Source: JAFGED01 sp964551295 (GTDB taxonomy: Bacteria; Chloroflexota; Anaerolineae; B4-G1). Taken from it: a stretch of DNA of 14,790 nt. A model generated the notes under the pieces. It was not told where the DNA came from. It saw nothing but the letters and a program-made list of their open reading frames with translations, and ran no database searches. The stretch covers positions 1 through 14,790 of the forward strand of contig CAZKDJ010000098.1 of NCBI GenBank assembly GCA_964551295.1. The letters run 5' to 3'. Both the position numbers and the translations under genes were made by a program. This document shows, one piece after another, positions 1 through 6,655 of this stretch. How positions within the stretch are numbered: position 1 is the stretch's first letter; every line of letters starts with the position of its first letter.

Positions 1-16
1 TTGTCGTTGAACACTC

Positions 17-45
17 TTGTCTAATTATCTGACCTGGGGTATATT
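17..45 (+). promoter_or_regulatory. Candidate sigma70-type promoter for pncC
   Basis: TTGTCT at 17-22 and TATATT at 40-45 are separated by 17 bp, matching 4/6 and 5/6 of the TTGACA/TATAAT consensus. Initiation would fall near 51-53, just before the GGAGG at 57-61, so the leader would be very short. The match is plausible but modest, and the window starts too close to see other upstream elements or genes. Confidence 0.35.
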
Positions 46-64
46 TCTGAGCGGGTGGAGGACG

Positions 65-577
65 ATGAAACCGTTGGATGAGAATGCACTTGAGATTGTC
101 GTCGGTCAGTTGCTGAAGCAACGTAGGCTGACCTTGGCCGTGGCCGAGTCGTGCACGGGGGGGCTCGTCAGCCATCGCATTACCAATGTCCCTGGCAGCT
201 CGGCCTACTATCAGGGTTCGGTTACGTCGTACTCGAACGAGATCAAGGAGCGCGTGCTTCACGTGCAGCGCGATACATTGGAGCGGCACGGTGCGGTGAG
301 TGAGCAAGCGGCGCGGGAGATGGCGCAGGGTGTGCGCGATGTCCTGTGCGCCGACGTCGGCCTGGCTGTGACCGGCATCGCCGGACCGAGTGGTGGCACG
401 CCAGAAAAGCCCGTGGGATTGGTCTACATCGCGCTCGCTGCGCCGGATGGTGTGTGGGCGGAGCGGTACGTGTGGGAAGGCAACCGCGGCGATTCGCCGG
501 ATCGCTGGGAGAACAAGGCGCTCTCGGCTGAGGCCGTGCTCGATTTGCTACGCCGCTATTTGGAGGAGCGAGTGTGA
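65..577 (+). CDS. pncC: Nicotinamide-nucleotide amidohydrolase PncC (CinA C-terminal domain family)
   Basis: This 170-aa protein is the stand-alone CinA C-terminal domain. Characterised members deamidate NMN to nicotinate mononucleotide and ammonia, recycling pyridine nucleotides in the cytoplasm. Seen in the sequence: the AESCTGG nucleophile motif at residues 27-33, YSNEIK near 56-61, and the glycine-rich TGIAGPSGG motif at 103-111 followed by TPEKPVG, all hallmarks of the family. Length is close to the usual 160-165. I chose the ATG at 65 because GGAGG lies at 57-61; an upstream in-frame TTG at 17 would add 16 residues with no family similarity. An in-frame stop at 8-10 excludes fusion to the N-terminal CinA (MoaB-like) domain. 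The stop overlaps the next gene by 4 bases, so the two are probably translationally coupled. Confidence 0.92.
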   Translation: MKPLDENALEIVVGQLLKQRRLTLAVAESCTGGLVSHRITNVPGSSAYYQGSVTSYSNEIKERVLHVQRDTLERHGAVSEQAAREMAQGVRDVLCADVGLAVTGIAGPSGGTPEKPVGLVYIALAAPDGVWAERYVWEGNRGDSPDRWENKALSAEAVLDLLRRYLEERV

Positions 578-822
578 GGATCGTGAGTGAGGAAACCTCC
601 GTCGATGCGCACTTTGACGCCGACGGCGAAATCACACCGCGCCGCTTTGCCTGGCGCGGCAGTATGGTGCCCGTGGAGGGGGTGGGTCGCCGGTGGAAAG
701 AGGGAGACGAACGCTGCTTTATGGTCATGGCGGCGGGTGGGCAGCCCTTTGAGCTGCGGCTAAACGAGCAAGAGCTGCGTTGGCGCATTGCCCGCGCTCC
801 AGCGCCGAGGCTGGCGGTGTGA
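574..822 (+). CDS. Small conserved protein resembling DUF6504
   Basis: An 82-aa acidic and tryptophan-containing protein starts at a GTG that overlaps the pncC stop codon (GTGA at 574-577), with a Shine-Dalgarno-like GGAGGAG upstream inside pncC. Visible pattern: a basic-aromatic segment RRFAWRG at about residues 23-29, a conserved-looking tryptophan in RRWKEG around 39-44, then alternating hydrophobic strands ending in LRWRIARAP. This resembles the short DUF6504 proteins of Actinobacteria and Chloroflexota, where a WRG motif precedes a beta-rich segment; I rate the family match as likely, not certain. No catalytic residues or membrane segments are evident and the function is unknown. A GTG at 583 is a possible later start. 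The overlap implies co-translation with PncC, which is the only functional hint. Confidence 0.6.
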   Translation: MRIVSEETSVDAHFDADGEITPRRFAWRGSMVPVEGVGRRWKEGDERCFMVMAAGGQPFELRLNEQELRWRIARAPAPRLAV

Positions 823-831
823 GCTATTCAG

Positions 832-1854
832 ATGGGGAAAGTGGATATGGTAGCCTCTATGCTGCGCAAGGGACGCGTCCAAACTGGGGTGCGTTGCTTC
901 GATCCCTATCGAGATCTTGGAGCAGTTGCCGAGTTGATCGGCGCTGCCTTTGGCGACAGTCTAGACCCGGCTGGACGGGCAGCGCTGGCGGATATGCGCC
1001 GTGTTGCCCGCTGGGGAGCTCTGTTGAGATGGATCTTTCCCCCTGGATGGAGTGGTCTGGGCTCGACGGCGGGCTTTGTTTGGGTTGAGGACGGGCGAGT
1101 GGTGGGTAACGTCTCTATGCGACGATCGCTAGAGTGGAGTGGGTTCCTCATCGGCAACGTGGCCGTTCACCCCCATTGGCAGGGACGTGGCATCGCCGGC
1201 GCGCTGATGGAGGCGGCGTTGGATGAAATCGCCTCGCAGGGCGGGCGCTGGGTCGGGTTGGAAGTGGAGGCCGACAATCGGGTGGCGCGGCGGCTCTACG
1301 AGGGGGAGGGGTTTCGTGAACTGGGCAGGGTGCTGCACATGTTACGTCCGGCGGGCCTGCCCTGGAATGGCGTGTCGCCGCACCATCCGGCTTTGCGGCG
1401 GGGGCGCAGTCGTGATAGTTCGGCGTTGGTCGATCTGTTACGCGCGGCCGTTCCGGAGCGCTTGCGTCCATTGTTGGAGTTGCGCCTGCAGGATTATCAA
1501 CCGAATTGGCAACGTGCCCTCGACCAATTACTAGAGGGGCGGTGCGAGACGTGGTGGGTGGTGGAAGAGGATGGTATGATCTGCGCGGCGGCGCGAGTGC
1601 TGCGCGAGCGTGGGCGTTATCCGGATCGATTGGAGGTGTTGGTCTTGCCTGAACACGCCGGGCGCTTTGAGGATGTGTTGGTGCGACAGGCTGTGGCCAG
1701 CCTGCGGGGCGCGCCCAAGAAGGTGGTCGAGATTTTGCTGCCCAATCCCTCGGATTGCTTGGTCGCAGGGTTGAGAACTGCCGGTTTCGAGGAGCTGCGG
1801 GTGTTGGTGCAGATGCGACTCGATTTCGATTCTATCCAAATAACCTCGTCATAG
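832..1854 (+). CDS. GNAT-family N-acetyltransferase with a degenerate second GNAT-like domain
   Basis: A 340-aa protein. Residues about 20-170 form a GNAT domain: strands around GFVWVEDGRVVGNVS (81-95), the acetyl-CoA pyrophosphate-binding motif A with QGRGIAG at 117-123, and motif B, LEVEADNRVARRLYEGEGF (143-161). Residues about 235-330 look like a second GNAT fold (WWVVEEDGMICAAARVL, then a VLPEHAGRFEDVLV helix region, then AGLRTAGFEEL), but the Q/R-x-x-G-x-G/A loop is missing, so this half probably does not bind acetyl-CoA and may shape the substrate site. The substrate cannot be told from the sequence. It follows the small protein by 9 bp and is probably in the same operon. The start is uncertain: ATG 832 has a weak ribosome-binding site, while ATG 847 has GGGGAA 7 nt upstream. 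Confidence 0.82.
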   Translation: MGKVDMVASMLRKGRVQTGVRCFDPYRDLGAVAELIGAAFGDSLDPAGRAALADMRRVARWGALLRWIFPPGWSGLGSTAGFVWVEDGRVVGNVSMRRSLEWSGFLIGNVAVHPHWQGRGIAGALMEAALDEIASQGGRWVGLEVEADNRVARRLYEGEGFRELGRVLHMLRPAGLPWNGVSPHHPALRRGRSRDSSALVDLLRAAVPERLRPLLELRLQDYQPNWQRALDQLLEGRCETWWVVEEDGMICAAARVLRERGRYPDRLEVLVLPEHAGRFEDVLVRQAVASLRGAPKKVVEILLPNPSDCLVAGLRTAGFEELRVLVQMRLDFDSIQITSS

Positions 1855-2052
1855 GGCCTCGTCGTCCCCATTTATTAGGGCTGCGTTAGATTCTCCGGAT
1901 AGGTTCGAGCACAACCTGGCAGCGGCATGGTGTGATGAATTAACACGAGCTTTTTCTATATTTTGACAAATTGGCTTTTCGTGTTATAATTTGCGTTTGC
2001 AAAATCGCCTCAGTGACATAAGTGACTGCTCATAGGGGGGGAAAGGGATACG
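1855..2052. other. Intergenic region between the GNAT gene and rpoB
   Basis: These 198 bp hold no credible ORF. The first 90 bases show no hairpin-plus-T-run terminator for the upstream operon; CCC and GGG around 1873-1890 could form only a weak 3-bp stem. The AT-rich stretch 1948-1962 leads into the rpoB promoter. The transcribed leader contains a TTTGCAAA palindrome (about 1996-2003) and a direct repeat AGTGAC at 2012-2017 and 2021-2026, whose role is unknown. Confidence 0.7.
1963..1990 (+). promoter_or_regulatory. Strong extended -10 promoter for rpoB
   Basis: TTGACA at 1963-1968 and TATAAT at 1985-1990 both match the sigma70 consensus perfectly, with a 16-bp spacer and an extended -10 TG dinucleotide (TGT-TATAAT at 1982-1990). 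An AT-rich tract upstream (1948-1962) could serve as an UP element. Initiation is predicted near 1996-1998, giving a leader of about 55 nt. It explains how rpoB is transcribed without an upstream rplJ-rplL promoter. Confidence 0.88.
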
Positions 2053-5000
2053 GTGGCATATTTAGGGAGCAAATCATACGCCCGCATTACTAATACGGAG
2101 AGACTGCCACAGCTCATTGAGGTTCAGCTTGAATCCTTTCGCTGGCTTCAAGAGGAAGCGGTGGCGCAGCTATTTGACGAGATTTCTCCTATTGAGAGCT
2201 TTAACGGCAACTTGAAGCTCTACTTTCCCGGTTCCAAGGCCGGGGAGGCCCAATTCGATCTCAGCTATCGCTTTGGCGAACCCAAGTACTCGGAGGAAGA
2301 GTGTCTCGAACGGGATATCACCTACGCTGCCCCATTGTACGTTCAGGTGGTGCTCAATAACCGGGAGACGGGTGAGATTGTCGAATCGGAGATCTTTCTC
2401 GGCGATTTCCCGCTGATGACCGAGAATGGTACCTTTATTATCAACGGTACCGAGCGGGTTGTCGTCAGCCAGTTGATCCGCTCTCCTGGCGTCTACTTTG
2501 ATGTCGAGGAGGATCGGGTTACCGGTCGGCGGCTCAGTTCAGCCAAGCTTATCCCTGACCGCGGTGCTTGGCTGGAGTTTGAGACCCGCAAGTCCGACTA
2601 TATCAACGTCAAGTTTAATCGCAAGCGCACTTTGCCTGTGACTATTTTGCTGCGGGCTCTGGCTGCGGTTGACGACCTGACTGGGGGTGATATTCTGGGC
2701 GATGGCACAGATGAGGAGTTGCTGGCGTTGTTTGAGAACGCCGACAGCAACCCCAGCCATCAGTATGTTCCCACGACTATTCGCCAGGAGCCGACTTGGG
2801 ATCCCCGCGACGGGCGCTCGCTTGCCGAGGAAGCGCTGGTAGAGCTATACCGCCGTATGCGGCCAGGGGATCCGCCCACGCTGGAGAACGCGCGGGAGTA
2901 CCTGGAGCAGCAGCTCTTCGACTCGCGGCGTTATGACTTGCAGCGGGTAGGGCGCTACAAGCTGAATCAGCGGCTGGGCCAGGATGTGGATCTGGAGCAC
3001 CGCACCATCACGAAGAATGACTTGGTGGCTCTGGTCAATCACATGATCCGCATCAACAATGGCATCGAGGACGCTGACGACATCGACCACTTGGGCAACC
3101 GGCGTGTCAAGACGGTGGGCGAGTTGGTGCAAAACAAGTTGCGGATTGGTCTGCGGCGCATGGAGCGGGTCGTGGTGGAGCGCATGTCGATCCGCGAATC
3201 CGATTCGCTGACGCCCGTTAACTTGATCAATATTCGTCCCGTTGTCGCATCTATCCGCGAATTTTTCGGTTCGAGCCAGCTCTCGCAGTTCATGGAGCAG
3301 ACCAATCCACTGACAGAACTGACCCATAAGCGTACGCTTTCGGCTTTGGGGCCGGGAGGTCTGCGACGTGAGCGGGCCGGTTTTGATGTCCGCGACGTGC
3401 ATTACAGTCACTATGGACGCATCTGCCCGATTGAGACACCCGAGGGCCCTAACATCGGCTTGATTGGCCGCTTGGCGACTCACGCGCGGGTCAACTCCCT
3501 CGGTTTCATTGAAACGCCCTATCGTAAGATCGTTCGCTCAGTAGAGCCTACCGTCGAGGCGCTTGTCGGCCATACGCTGAGAGAGGATGTTGTGGATCCT
3601 GAGAAGGACAAAGTCGTGGCCGAGGCAGGGACGGAGGTCACCGAGAAGCTGGCCAAAAAGATCGCCGCGTTGGAGTTGACGGAAGATGTTCCCGTCGTGC
3701 CTGTGGTGAGCAACGAAATGGTGTATCTCTCCGCCGATAAAGAGGATCAGTACACGATCGCTCAGGCTACGGCGTTGTTGGACGAGGAGGGACACTTTGT
3801 GCAGCCTCGTATCTCTGCCCGGCACGCCGAGCGGTTTGTGTTTGTACCTCCACACAGGATCGACTATGTTGACGTTGCACCCTGTCAGATCGTGGGTATT
3901 TCGGCGTCGCTGATTCCTTTCCTGGAGCACGACGATGCGAACCGAGCCCTGATGGGATCCAACATGCAGCGTCAGACGGTACCCCTTGTGCAACCGGAGG
4001 CGCCGCTTGTGTCCACCGGCATGGAGTGGCGAGCCGCTCTTGACTCGGGGCAGATCGTCTTGGCAGAGGAAGATGGAGAGGTTGTCTCTGTTACGGGTGA
4101 CCAGATCGTGTTGCGGGCCAAGGGTGGGCTGCATACGTATCCGCTTCGCAAATATCAGCGCTCCAATCAAAGCACCTGTATCGATCATCGGCCCGTTGTC
4201 TACAAGGGGCAGCGCGTGGAGAAAGGACAGGTGATTGCAGATAGCTCTTCGACCGAGTTGGGCGAGTTGGCGTTGGGTCAGAATATCGTGTGCGCCTTCA
4301 TGTCCTGGGAAGGTGGCAACTTTGAGGATGCCATTCTCATCAGTGAGCGGCTGGTGCGCGATGACAAGTTCACATCCGTTCACATTGAAAAGCACGAGGT
4401 GGAAGCACGCGATACCAAGCTTGGTCCTGAGGAGATCACGCGCGATATCCCCAATGTGGGCGATGAAGCGTTGAAGGACCTGGACGAAGAGGGGATTGTC
4501 CGCGTTGGTGCGGAGGTAGGACCTCTGGACATTCTGGTGGGCAAGATCACTCCCAAGGGTGAAAAGGAGTTAAGCCCCGAGGAAAAGCTGCTGCGGGCTA
4601 TCTTTGGCGAGAAAGCGCGCGAGGTGAAGGACTCTAGCCTGCGCTTGCCTCACGGAGAGCGCGGCAAGGTGGTGGATGTGCGGGTCTTTGACCGCGAGGA
4701 ACATCGCGATCTCAAGGCGGGTGTGGAAAAGATGGTGCGCGTTGGCGTGGCCCAGATGCGCAAGATTACCGAGGGCGACAAAATGGCGGGCCGCCACGGC
4801 AACAAGGGGGTCATTTCCAAGGTGATGCCCGTGGAGGATATGCCTTTCTTGCCCGATGGCACGCCGATTGACCTAATACTGAATCCCTTGGGTGTGCCCG
4901 GCCGAATGAATATCGGCCAGATTTTGGAGACTCACCTGGGATGGGCCGCACATCGGCTCGGCTTCCGGGCCGTCACGCCGGTCTTTGATGGCGCGAACGA

Positions 5001-5958
5001 GTCCCAAGTCGAGGCAGAGTTGGCGCGGGCTTGGCTGATTGATCGCGCCTGGAGCGAGATTGCCGAGCGGGCCTGGGCCTGGCTGAAAGCCCAGGAATAT
5101 GATCTGGAGAGCTTGTGGGACGATGAGGAGGCGAGACGGCTCTACATCGTTGCATGGCTGTCTGAGCACGGCTACGACATCGATCGGTTGGCCATGGAGT
5201 ATACCTATGCCCGGCGCGCGGTGCTGAGTGAGTGGTTGCGGGAGAGAGGATACGACCCAGACGAGATACTCTCTTTCGAGGACGACACGCGCACGTTGGA
5301 GGAGCGAGCTGTGGTGGATCAGCGCGCGCGGATAGCTTGCATGCGCATCTGGCTGGAGGACATGGGCAAGGATACGGCCAAACTGGATGACGAGGCCGTG
5401 GAGCAGATGGCGATGCAGGTGGGTATGGAGACGGGTAATCCGGTGCCGATTCTGGGCAAGATGATTCTCTACGATGGCAAGATGGGTGAGCCGTTTGACC
5501 AGCCGGTGACGGTGGGAGTGATTTACATGTGTAAACTGGCCCACCTCGTCGAGGACAAGGTGCACGCGCGCTCCACAGGCCCCTACAGTCTGGTGACACA
5601 ACAACCTCTGGGTGGCAAAGCTCAGTTCGGCGGTCAGCGTTTTGGCGAAATGGAGGTGTGGGCGTTGGAGGCTTATGGTGCTGCTCACGCGCTCCAGGAA
5701 ATGCTCACGATCAAGTCGGACGACGTTCAGGGACGCGTCAAGACTTATGAGGCTATCGTCAAGGGAGAGCCTGTTCAGGAACCAGGAGTCCCAGCCTCTT
5801 TCAAGGTATTGGTGAAGGAGCTACAGAGCCTTGGCTTGGCCGTCGAGGCGATCACGCAGGACGACGAAGTGCTGCACTTTGGTAGGGACGAGGAAAAGGC
5901 CAGACCGCCTAGGTTGGGGATGGGATTGTTGGGCCTTGGAGAACAGGGCCGGCGTTAG
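2053..5958 (+). CDS. rpoB: DNA-directed RNA polymerase subunit beta
   Basis: A 1301-aa beta subunit of the transcription core enzyme. Landmarks: N-terminal LPQLIEVQLESF (18-29); rifamycin region 404-440 with FGSSQLSQFM and SALGPGGLRRERAGF; PIETPEGPNIGLIG; active-centre lysines K910 and K918 in GDKMAGRHGNKG (E. coli K1065, K1073); H1171 in DKVHARSTG (E. coli H1237); QPLGGKAQFGGQRFGEMEVW near the C terminus. The E. coli lineage insertions SI1 and SI2 are absent. Between FDGA (978-981) and LYDG (1139-1142) lie 157 residues, against about 21 in E. coli, with a repeated WL motif. Natural substitutions occur in the rifamycin pocket (see findings). The GTG start is supported by a purine-rich GGGGGGAAAGGG just upstream and by the conserved N terminus. 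rpoC is not downstream, so the beta/beta' pair is split in this genome or the gene is monocistronic here. Confidence 0.99.
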   Translation: MAYLGSKSYARITNTERLPQLIEVQLESFRWLQEEAVAQLFDEISPIESFNGNLKLYFPGSKAGEAQFDLSYRFGEPKYSEEECLERDITYAAPLYVQVVLNNRETGEIVESEIFLGDFPLMTENGTFIINGTERVVVSQLIRSPGVYFDVEEDRVTGRRLSSAKLIPDRGAWLEFETRKSDYINVKFNRKRTLPVTILLRALAAVDDLTGGDILGDGTDEELLALFENADSNPSHQYVPTTIRQEPTWDPRDGRSLAEEALVELYRRMRPGDPPTLENAREYLEQQLFDSRRYDLQRVGRYKLNQRLGQDVDLEHRTITKNDLVALVNHMIRINNGIEDADDIDHLGNRRVKTVGELVQNKLRIGLRRMERVVVERMSIRESDSLTPVNLINIRPVVASIREFFGSSQLSQFMEQTNPLTELTHKRTLSALGPGGLRRERAGFDVRDVHYSHYGRICPIETPEGPNIGLIGRLATHARVNSLGFIETPYRKIVRSVEPTVEALVGHTLREDVVDPEKDKVVAEAGTEVTEKLAKKIAALELTEDVPVVPVVSNEMVYLSADKEDQYTIAQATALLDEEGHFVQPRISARHAERFVFVPPHRIDYVDVAPCQIVGISASLIPFLEHDDANRALMGSNMQRQTVPLVQPEAPLVSTGMEWRAALDSGQIVLAEEDGEVVSVTGDQIVLRAKGGLHTYPLRKYQRSNQSTCIDHRPVVYKGQRVEKGQVIADSSSTELGELALGQNIVCAFMSWEGGNFEDAILISERLVRDDKFTSVHIEKHEVEARDTKLGPEEITRDIPNVGDEALKDLDEEGIVRVGAEVGPLDILVGKITPKGEKELSPEEKLLRAIFGEKAREVKDSSLRLPHGERGKVVDVRVFDREEHRDLKAGVEKMVRVGVAQMRKITEGDKMAGRHGNKGVISKVMPVEDMPFLPDGTPIDLILNPLGVPGRMNIGQILETHLGWAAHRLGFRAVTPVFDGANESQVEAELARAWLIDRAWSEIAERAWAWLKAQEYDLESLWDDEEARRLYIVAWLSEHGYDIDRLAMEYTYARRAVLSEWLRERGYDPDEILSFEDDTRTLEERAVVDQRARIACMRIWLEDMGKDTAKLDDEAVEQMAMQVGMETGNPVPILGKMILYDGKMGEPFDQPVTVGVIYMCKLAHLVEDKVHARSTGPYSLVTQQPLGGKAQFGGQRFGEMEVWALEAYGAAHALQEMLTIKSDDVQGRVKTYEAIVKGEPVQEPGVPASFKVLVKELQSLGLAVEAITQDDEVLHFGRDEEKARPPRLGMGLLGLGEQGRR

Positions 5959-5976
5959 TTTGAGATTAGGATGTGG

Positions 5977-6013
5977 TCGCCAGAGTGCTTGTGGCTTAGT
6001 TGACTTCTGGCGA
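5977..6013. repeat. Inverted repeat flanking the str promoter -35 box
   Basis: TCGCCAGA at 5977-5984 and TCTGGCGA at 6006-6013 are perfect 8-bp inverted repeats 21 bp apart; two G-U pairs could extend the stem. The loop contains the -35 hexamer at 6000-6005 and the right arm lies in the promoter spacer. It could be an operator, or an RNA hairpin acting as a weak terminator of the rpoB transcript, though only ATTTC follows and the loop is long. Confidence 0.5.
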
Positions 6014-6027
6014 TTTCATGGTAGAAT
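6000..6027 (+). promoter_or_regulatory. Extended -10 promoter of the str-S10 operon
   Basis: TTGACT at 6000-6005 and TAGAAT at 6022-6027 (5/6 matches each) are separated by 16 bp, with TGG immediately before the -10 box at 6019-6021. The design is the same as the rpoB promoter: same spacer and same extended -10. Initiation near 6033-6035 would give a leader of about 175 nt before rpsL. Confidence 0.78.
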
Positions 6028-6042
6028 GCGTTTTCGTCAGAG

Positions 6043-6124
6043 GCGGCAGCCATAGCCCCTGCCGCTGGTTGACAACTGAAGATTTTCACTGGGGAGGCCA
6101 TCGAGAGGGTGGGTGGCCTTCTTT
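6043..6124 (+). promoter_or_regulatory. Two-hairpin leader of the str operon
   Basis: Downstream of the predicted start, GCGGCAG (6043-6049) pairs with CTGCCGC (6059-6065) around a 9-nt loop. Further on, GGAGGCCA (6093-6100) pairs with TGGCCTTC (6114-6121), 8 bp with one G-U, followed by only three T. The second hairpin could act as an attenuator, or the pair could be a ribosomal-protein binding site for autogenous control. Both roles are inferred; only the complementarity is seen. Confidence 0.45.
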
Positions 6125-6208
6125 ACTGAGTCTGAGGCTTTGGTGTGGATCGGCGTTGGATGGGAGTGTCCGCTCAAAGCCCAGATTTGTGTCAAACGGG
6201 AGGTACAT

Positions 6209-6628
6209 ATGCCCACTATTAATCAGTTAGTTCGCAAGGGTAGAAAGCCCAAGCCGCGCAAGTCTAGAGCGCCGGCGCTGCAATATCGATACAACGCCTT
6301 GAAGCAGCAACGCTCTCTGGCGCCAAAAGGGGCGCCACAGAAGCGGGGGGTGTGCACCCAGGTGCGGACAATGACGCCCAAGAAGCCGAACTCGGCTTTG
6401 CGGAAAATCGCTCGTGTGCGTCTGGCCAATGGGATCGAGGTGACGGCCTACATTCCTGGCGAGGGACATACATTGCAGGAGCACTCGGTTGTGTTGGTGC
6501 GTGGTGGGCGCGTCCCAGACCTGCCCGGTGTACGGTATCACGTCATCCGGGGTGCGATTGATTCGATGGGTGTGGAGGGGCGTACCAAGCAACGCTCCAA
6601 GTATGGGACCAAGCGTCCCAAGGACTAG
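6209..6628 (+). CDS. rpsL: 30S ribosomal protein S12
   Basis: A 139-aa S12, the decoding-centre protein of the small subunit. Conserved blocks: PTINQLVRKGR at the N terminus, TPKKPNSALRK (56-66) including the lysine K59 or K58 equivalent to the E. coli streptomycin-contact Lys42, GEGHTLQEHSVV, PDLPGVRYH (103-111) with the aspartate D104 that RimO methylthiolates in other bacteria, and the C-terminal SKYGTKRPK. It has the longer N-terminal linker of the Gram-positive-type protein plus a few extra residues around 31-43. The usual lysine before the DLPG motif (E. coli K87) is proline here (P103). The ATG at 6209 is fixed by GGGAGG at 6198-6203 and the family N terminus; an in-frame GTG at 6113 would add 32 unrelated residues. 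First gene of the operon. Confidence 0.98.
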   Translation: MPTINQLVRKGRKPKPRKSRAPALQYRYNALKQQRSLAPKGAPQKRGVCTQVRTMTPKKPNSALRKIARVRLANGIEVTAYIPGEGHTLQEHSVVLVRGGRVPDLPGVRYHVIRGAIDSMGVEGRTKQRSKYGTKRPKD

Positions 6629-6655
6629 TGGATAGGGAGTATAGGCAGGTAAATC

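Larger units (their letters stand above)
5959..6208. other. Intergenic region between rpoB and rpsL
   Basis: These 250 bp carry the str operon promoter and a structured leader, and no protein-coding gene. In most bacteria rpoC occupies this place. There is no remnant of rpoC coding sequence in any frame that I can recognise. Confidence 0.75.

Noticed and set aside
17..64. In-frame TTG start giving pncC 16 extra residues
   Set aside because: No ribosome-binding site, no family similarity in the extension, and the stretch overlaps a candidate promoter; ATG 65 has GGAGG upstream.
1855..1900. Rho-independent terminator after the GNAT gene
   Set aside because: Only a 3-bp CCC/GGG stem and no T run could be found.
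3538..4395. Minus-strand ORF (285 aa) opposite rpoB
   Set aside because: Antisense shadow of rpoB coding sequence, with no independent start signal or family similarity.
6069..6074. Second TTGACA in the rpsL leader as an extra promoter
   Set aside because: At 16-18 bp downstream the sequence is G-rich (GGGGAG), with no -10 element.
6113..6208. N-terminal extension of S12 from GTG 6113
   Set aside because: The residues do not resemble S12 and lie in the structured leader; ATG 6209 has GGGAGG and the conserved N terminus.
6160..6222. 20-codon leader ORF overlapping the rpsL start
   Set aside because: Weak ribosome-binding site and no recognisable peptide; overlap alone is not enough to call a regulatory uORF.
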